Part shown: piece after piece, positions 33,715 through 36,526 of the stretch
How the letters are laid out: the number at the start of each line of letters is the position of its first letter
Position numbering within the stretch: the stretch's first letter is position 1
Assembly (NCBI GenBank): GCA_016218065.1
Contig: JACRFA010000224.1
Coordinates: 1 to 36,526 of the forward strand
DNA length: 36,526 nt
DNA from: Ignavibacteriota bacterium
GTDB taxonomy: Bacteria > Bacteroidota > Ignavibacteria > UBA10030 > UBA6906
Direction of reading: 5' to 3'
The notes under the pieces: model-generated
The model's input: the letters and a program-made list of their open reading frames with translations, nothing else
What the model was told of the DNA's origin: nothing
The model's database searches: none
Made by a program: the position numbers and the translations under genes

Positions 33715-33914
33715 GCCGCAACCTTGTAACCGGCTTCATCAATCGCCCGCACGAGATCGCTGCGCGAGACTTTTGATTCATCGTACTGCACACGCGCTTT
33801 ACCGATCTGGACGTCTTCAACCACAACGCCCGACAGTTTGCCAAGTTCTTTCTTCACGCTCATTACACAATGACCGCACGACATGCCTTCGATTTTCAGT
33901 TCTTCGGATTTCAT
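33711..33914 (-). CDS. copZ: Copper chaperone, heavy-metal-associated domain
   Basis: Soluble HMA-domain protein of 67 aa. MKSEELKIEGMSCGHCVMSVKKEL carries the metal motif M-x-C-x2-C (Cys 13 and 16), and the remaining beta-alpha-beta fold ends with AIDEAGYKVAA. It delivers Cu(I) to CopA, which is two genes downstream. ATG 33914 has GGGAG upstream; the track start at 34118 is too long. A possible promoter is a TATATTTC word just upstream, but no TTG is at the right distance. Confidence 0.9.
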   Translation of the reverse strand: MKSEELKIEGMSCGHCVMSVKKELGKLSGVVVEDVQIGKARVQYDESKVSRSDLVRAIDEAGYKVAA

Positions 33915-34025
33915 GTGTTGTTCTCCCTTCCTCTCAATTGATGATTGATTGTGCAGTTGAAATATAGAATATGAAAGGAGCAGATGTGTTACAGAATTCT
34001 GATTGAAAGTTGCAGGTTCATTGTG

Positions 34026-34058
34026 TTTACAATAGCGACGGCGTTTTGTATATTTTTG
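34026..34058 (+). promoter_or_regulatory. Candidate promoter for the MntA/HepT group
   Basis: TTT at 34026-34028, 20 bases, TATATTTTTG at 34049-34058, a close match to the -7 box TAnnTTTG. It is 78 bases before the mntA-like start. Confidence 0.4.
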
Positions 34059-34135
34059 TGGGAGAAAAAGAAGTGAATGGGAGCCAAACAAATTCTCGCC
34101 GAATTCACTGAAACACACGGGAAAGCGGAAGCGTC

Positions 34136-34438
34136 ATGTCATTCGAAATAACAGAAATAACACGCCAGAGTTTGGAGGAGGTCTGCCGGAAGTACCACGT
34201 CCGCAAGCTCTCGATCTTTGGCTCGACGCTCCACGGCGATGCCCGGCCCGATAGCGATTTGGATGTACTGGTGGAGTTTGAGACGGGGCATGCACCGGGA
34301 TTTGCATTCGCCAGGTTGGAGAGAGAACTCTCTGCTCTTTTACAGCGACAGGTTGACCTCAGAACCCCGAACGATCTCAGCAAATATTTCCGAGAAAACG
34401 TTGTGAAGGAAGCCCAGGCTCTCTATGCCGCCAAGTGA
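34136..34438 (+). CDS. MntA-like minimal nucleotidyltransferase antitoxin
   Basis: Nucleotidyltransferase of the MNT family, 100 aa. The catalytic signature is [21 protein letters not shown], with Gly-Ser and the Asp-Leu-Asp pair (Asp 41 and 43). In characterised pairs this antitoxin adenylylates the HepT toxin on a Tyr. The C-terminus includes [13 protein letters not shown], also typical. ATG 34136 has a weak GGAAG upstream. Overlaps the next gene by 14 bases. Confidence 0.88.
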   Translation: MSFEITEITRQSLEEVCRKYHVRKLSIFGSTLHGDARPDSDLDVLVEFETGHAPGFAFARLERELSALLQRQVDLRTPNDLSKYFRENVVKEAQALYAAK

Positions 34439-34790
34439 GGACGACCCCATTCGACTGCAGCACATGCTCGACTATACTCAAAAGGCGCTGCGGTTCTCCA
34501 ATGGCAAGACCCGAGCCGACCTTGAACAAGACGAACAGTTGATGCTTGCGCTTGTACGGGCCGTCGAAGTTATTGGTGAAGCCGCGTCAAAAACTTCAGC
34601 CAACCTTCAGGAACGAACTCCATCTATTCCATGGGCTGAAATCATCAGTACTCGTAACCGACTCGTTCACGCCTACTTCAGTGTTGACCTTGACGTTCTG
34701 TGGGCAATTATTACAGAAGATCTGCCCCTGTTAGTGATCGAGCTTCAAATGGTAATTGACAATGTGAAACGCCAACGGAACTTCTTTTAG
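34425..34790 (+). CDS. HepT-like RNase toxin (DUF86)
   Basis: HEPN-type ribonuclease of 121 aa, the toxin partner of the MNT protein. The catalytic motif R-x4-H-x-Y is present as RNRLVHAY (Arg77, His82, Tyr84), and the Tyr is the residue modified by MntA in known pairs. DYTQKALRF and [13 protein letters not shown] mark the other helices. It begins inside the antitoxin gene, so translation is coupled. Two unknown genes follow after 14 bases. Confidence 0.88.
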   Translation: MPPSEDDPIRLQHMLDYTQKALRFSNGKTRADLEQDEQLMLALVRAVEVIGEAASKTSANLQERTPSIPWAEIISTRNRLVHAYFSVDLDVLWAIITEDLPLLVIELQMVIDNVKRQRNFF

Positions 34791-34804
34791 GCACTGAGTC
34801 ACGC

Positions 34805-35359
34805 ATGGCATTCAGGCCAGCACCAAATCTCATCGAAGGCGTACTTGACAACAGTGTGCCCGGCCGCGTGAGCGGATGGATAGACTTCTACCGTGAAGGC
34901 AAGGATCCGCGTCATTGCGTTCTCAACCTTGATGGTGATTTCCACGATGATATTCGCGGACGAATCCTCCACATCTGGAACGAACACCCCTCCGACGCAG
35001 GCGTCGATGGTTCGTTGGGACGCATCGAAGCAGGATTCATCGACCATATGAATGCGCGCCAAAAGGGAAAAGTAGGAGACATAACCCTCAAGCATGCTCA
35101 GGGATACGCTTACGTTGAATGGTACTCCGAGCGCAACGGGCGCGTCGTGATGGAAATCCCTCCGAGTCAATGCGAAGTTCTTGGACCTGAGGTTGATCTC
35201 GCCACGCTTCCTCCGCGCACATCGCATCCTGACATTTTCCAATCATACCTGCGCGAGCTCGCAGTGGCGTTGCGGAAGCAGACGAAAAACCCAAATGCAA
35301 CCGTGCTCGGCGTCGGGCCGAAAGGCATTCGCACCCCTGATGAGCCGGAAAGAAATTGA
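34805..35359 (+). CDS. Unknown protein next to MntA/HepT, part 1
   Basis: Protein of 184 aa with no recognised family. Features seen: GVLDNSVPGRVSGWIDFY at the N-terminus, NLDGDFHDDIRGRILHIWNEHP (a beta-rich segment rich in acidic residues and His), AYVEWYSERNGRVVMEIPPSQCEVLG, and a helical end (LRELAVALRKQTKNPN) with a Gly-rich tail. It has no signal peptide and looks cytoplasmic and mostly beta. The start follows the HepT stop by 14 bases with GGCACTGAGTCACGC upstream, so a ribosome site is not obvious. It is the same direction as HepT and the next gene, which suggests a four-gene unit. No function is proposed. Confidence 0.65.
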   Translation: MAFRPAPNLIEGVLDNSVPGRVSGWIDFYREGKDPRHCVLNLDGDFHDDIRGRILHIWNEHPSDAGVDGSLGRIEAGFIDHMNARQKGKVGDITLKHAQGYAYVEWYSERNGRVVMEIPPSQCEVLGPEVDLATLPPRTSHPDIFQSYLRELAVALRKQTKNPNATVLGVGPKGIRTPDEPERN

Positions 35360-35371
35360 GGAGGCTTGCAC

Positions 35372-36031
35372 ATGGATGGCATTCAACTTAAGAAAGAACT
35401 CAGGAGTCTCTACAAGAGTCTTGATTTTGTCAGCGAGAATTTTCTCAGCGGAAGAAAGGCCAACAAGAAGGATGGTCAGATCTATTTTAACATCTACCAA
35501 CAGTTGGGTTTAGCCTGGGAGTTTCTCGGCCTTCAATGCAAGCACGGGGAGGGCTACAGGACGACACGCGACAGAAAGGAAGTTTGCAAGATCTGTGGCA
35601 AGGTGAAGGGCGCCGGCGAGAGCTATTACCTGCTGCCGAAAGAAGGGCACAAGAAGATCGGCCTGAGACGAATGCCAAACTCAAAGAAAGTCTTTCCAAC
35701 GAAAGCGAAGGCGCAGATCGTCAACGATACTCTGGATTTTCACGGAGCTTCACTCACTATGAATGTCTCGAATGCGTATCGATCATCGCTGTTCAACAGG
35801 AAGCATGATTTCGCCATTGCAGCGGATAGGATTGTGACGTTGAAGGAACGTGGAATCGAGTGTTGGATCGATCAGCACCTGATCATGGTGCGCATGAAAA
35901 GGGACCGGAAGCGCGGGGCGATTTTCGGCGGCTTCCCCTGGGAGATCTCAAGGAAGCAACTGAAACATTTCCCCGTCATCTTTGAGTACGATAAAGGGAA
36001 TAGATTTCTCGGATTAACTATATTGAAGTAG
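35372..36031 (+). CDS. Unknown protein next to MntA/HepT, part 2
   Basis: Protein of 219 aa. The start ATG 35372 (MDGIQLKKELRSLY) has GAGGAGG seven bases upstream, placed right on the stop of the preceding gene, so the two are coupled. The track start (TTG 35366) is rejected. Residues about 52-80 hold a possible zinc knuckle: CKHGEGYRTTRDRKEVCKICGK. After it comes a basic region (KEGHKKIGLRRMPNSKKVFPTKAKAQ), and a C-terminal beta-rich domain (GIECWIDQHLIMVRMKRDRKRG...FEYDKGNRFLGLTILK). The basic, Cys-containing character suggests nucleic acid binding, but no family is recognised. Confidence 0.65.
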   Translation: MDGIQLKKELRSLYKSLDFVSENFLSGRKANKKDGQIYFNIYQQLGLAWEFLGLQCKHGEGYRTTRDRKEVCKICGKVKGAGESYYLLPKEGHKKIGLRRMPNSKKVFPTKAKAQIVNDTLDFHGASLTMNVSNAYRSSLFNRKHDFAIAADRIVTLKERGIECWIDQHLIMVRMKRDRKRGAIFGGFPWEISRKQLKHFPVIFEYDKGNRFLGLTILK

Positions 36032-36326
36032 GAGCTTTGCACTACAAGAAAGAAAACAGTAACAACTAGAATCACGAGTCCCTGCCCGCCGTCGAGAATC
36101 TCATGAGGCAGGCGGGCAAAAACCAGAATCCATTTTCTATCATAGCGTAGCCCACCAAAAGGAAAAGCATGGCGGGTAAGCTTCGGCTGCTGACAAAGCA
36201 ATCGATCAAGAAATCACTAACAATCAGAATTACGAATCTAGAAACCAAAATCTAAATAACGCGCAGCTTCGGCTGCTGTCTTGCACAGAAGCCGAGAGAT
36301 TTTGCAACTCACCCAGCCTTTCCCGC
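36032..36326. repeat. Intergenic stretch with inverted and direct repeats
   Basis: About 295 bases without a gene. TGCCCGCC (36083-36090) pairs with GGCGGGCA (36111-36118), making a stem with a 20-base loop. The 14-base word AGCTTCGGCTGCTG occurs twice, at 36179-36192 and 36265-36278. A GCCCACC...GGCGGGT pair sits at 36150-36178. This is repeat-dense sequence of the kind seen next to transferred or decayed genes. Confidence 0.6.
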
Positions 36327-36521
36327 ATGAAACTCACCCCCAACGAAATACGCGACTACATCTTCGAGAGTGAATGGCAAAGCTTCCGCGCGAAGAAAGG
36401 TCGCAAGCTTGAACTCACGAGCGCTTTCGGCAAGAAAGGGCGCTACAAAATCGCGGTAAAGGTGGTGGATATGTTTGGGAATGATACGATGAGAGTGGTG
36501 GAGGTGGAGGTGGAAGTGTAA
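36327..36521 (+). CDS. Short ORF resembling the C-terminal tail of an adenine methyltransferase
   Basis: ORF of 64 aa: WQSFRAKKGRKLELTSAFG, then KIAVKVVDMFGNDTMRVVEVEVEV. This ending closely recalls the final strands of some Mod-type adenine-specific DNA methyltransferases (KIAVRVID.FGN....VVEV). The catalytic FxGxG and DPPY motifs are not in the window. It is therefore either a small intact protein of that tail type or the remnant of a deleted methyltransferase next to repeats. It ends 5 bases before the window end. No ribosome site is visible. The family guess is weak. Confidence 0.4.
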   Translation: MKLTPNEIRDYIFESEWQSFRAKKGRKLELTSAFGKKGRYKIAVKVVDMFGNDTMRVVEVEVEV

Positions 36522-36526
36522 AAGTC

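Noticed and set aside
1-36526. tRNA, rRNA and CRISPR arrays
   Set aside because: No T-loop GTTCRA with matching acceptor stem, no rRNA-like conserved blocks and no regularly spaced repeats were found in the intergenic stretches read.

Overview
The window looks like a chromosomal segment from the FCB group (Bacteroidota / Chlorobi / Ignavibacteriota side). Four things point there: PorV/PorQ-like outer-membrane proteins, a large secreted lamin-tail protein with a C-terminal PNPF-type domain of the kind seen on type IX secretion cargo, an RQC-minor-type protein, and at least eight promoters of the Bacteroidota form TTG-N20/21-TAnnTT. No rRNA, tRNA, CRISPR array, transposase or phage module was recognised. 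The genus cannot be named from the sequence alone.

Left part (1-6246, + strand): the 3' part of hflX; a tandem pair of PorV-like genes, the second split by a one-base frameshift; a UPF0175/PIN (DUF3368) toxin-antitoxin pair; a second, RelE-type pair that sits between two copies of the first 30 bp of suhB; then intact suhB. The repeat suggests the RelE cassette was inserted, or generated by duplication, exactly at the suhB start.

Middle-left (6250-13310, - strand): a CBS-domain / membrane-anchored [2Fe-2S] ferredoxin / small-protein operon; an AbrB-gph-pyrimidine nucleoside phosphorylase operon; and an operon reading outer-membrane barrel, pyrE, mscS, nudF-like Nudix hydrolase, and a 60-aa Cys-containing protein. 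Clear promoters precede all three.

Middle (13322-25189): a miniature inverted-repeat element; an NAD-dependent thioester-reductase-like SDR; a two-domain rhodanese with a twin-arginine signal; convergent murI and glnD; a GNAT acetyltransferase; three tandem stand-alone receiver proteins; a large secreted LTD protein; and a fourth stand-alone receiver. No histidine kinase is next to any of the four receivers.

Right part (25211-36526): ahcY and metK (methyl cycle) and a sugar nucleotidyltransferase on the - strand; a MIP18/SufT-family gene; an RQC-minor + Smr pair; a second, well-preserved miniature element with a perfect 9-bp target duplication; copZ-alkD-copA, in which a DNA alkylation repair gene is translationally coupled inside a copper operon; an MntA/HepT toxin-antitoxin pair; two unrecognised coupled genes; and a short ORF resembling the tail of an adenine methyltransferase.

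The most interesting points are the MITE family with intact target duplications, the toxin-antitoxin cassette framed by a duplicated suhB start, the RQC-minor/Smr pair, the triple receiver array, alkD within a copper operon, and the unknown gene pair behind MntA/HepT. All functional calls come from reading motifs by eye; no database search was run.
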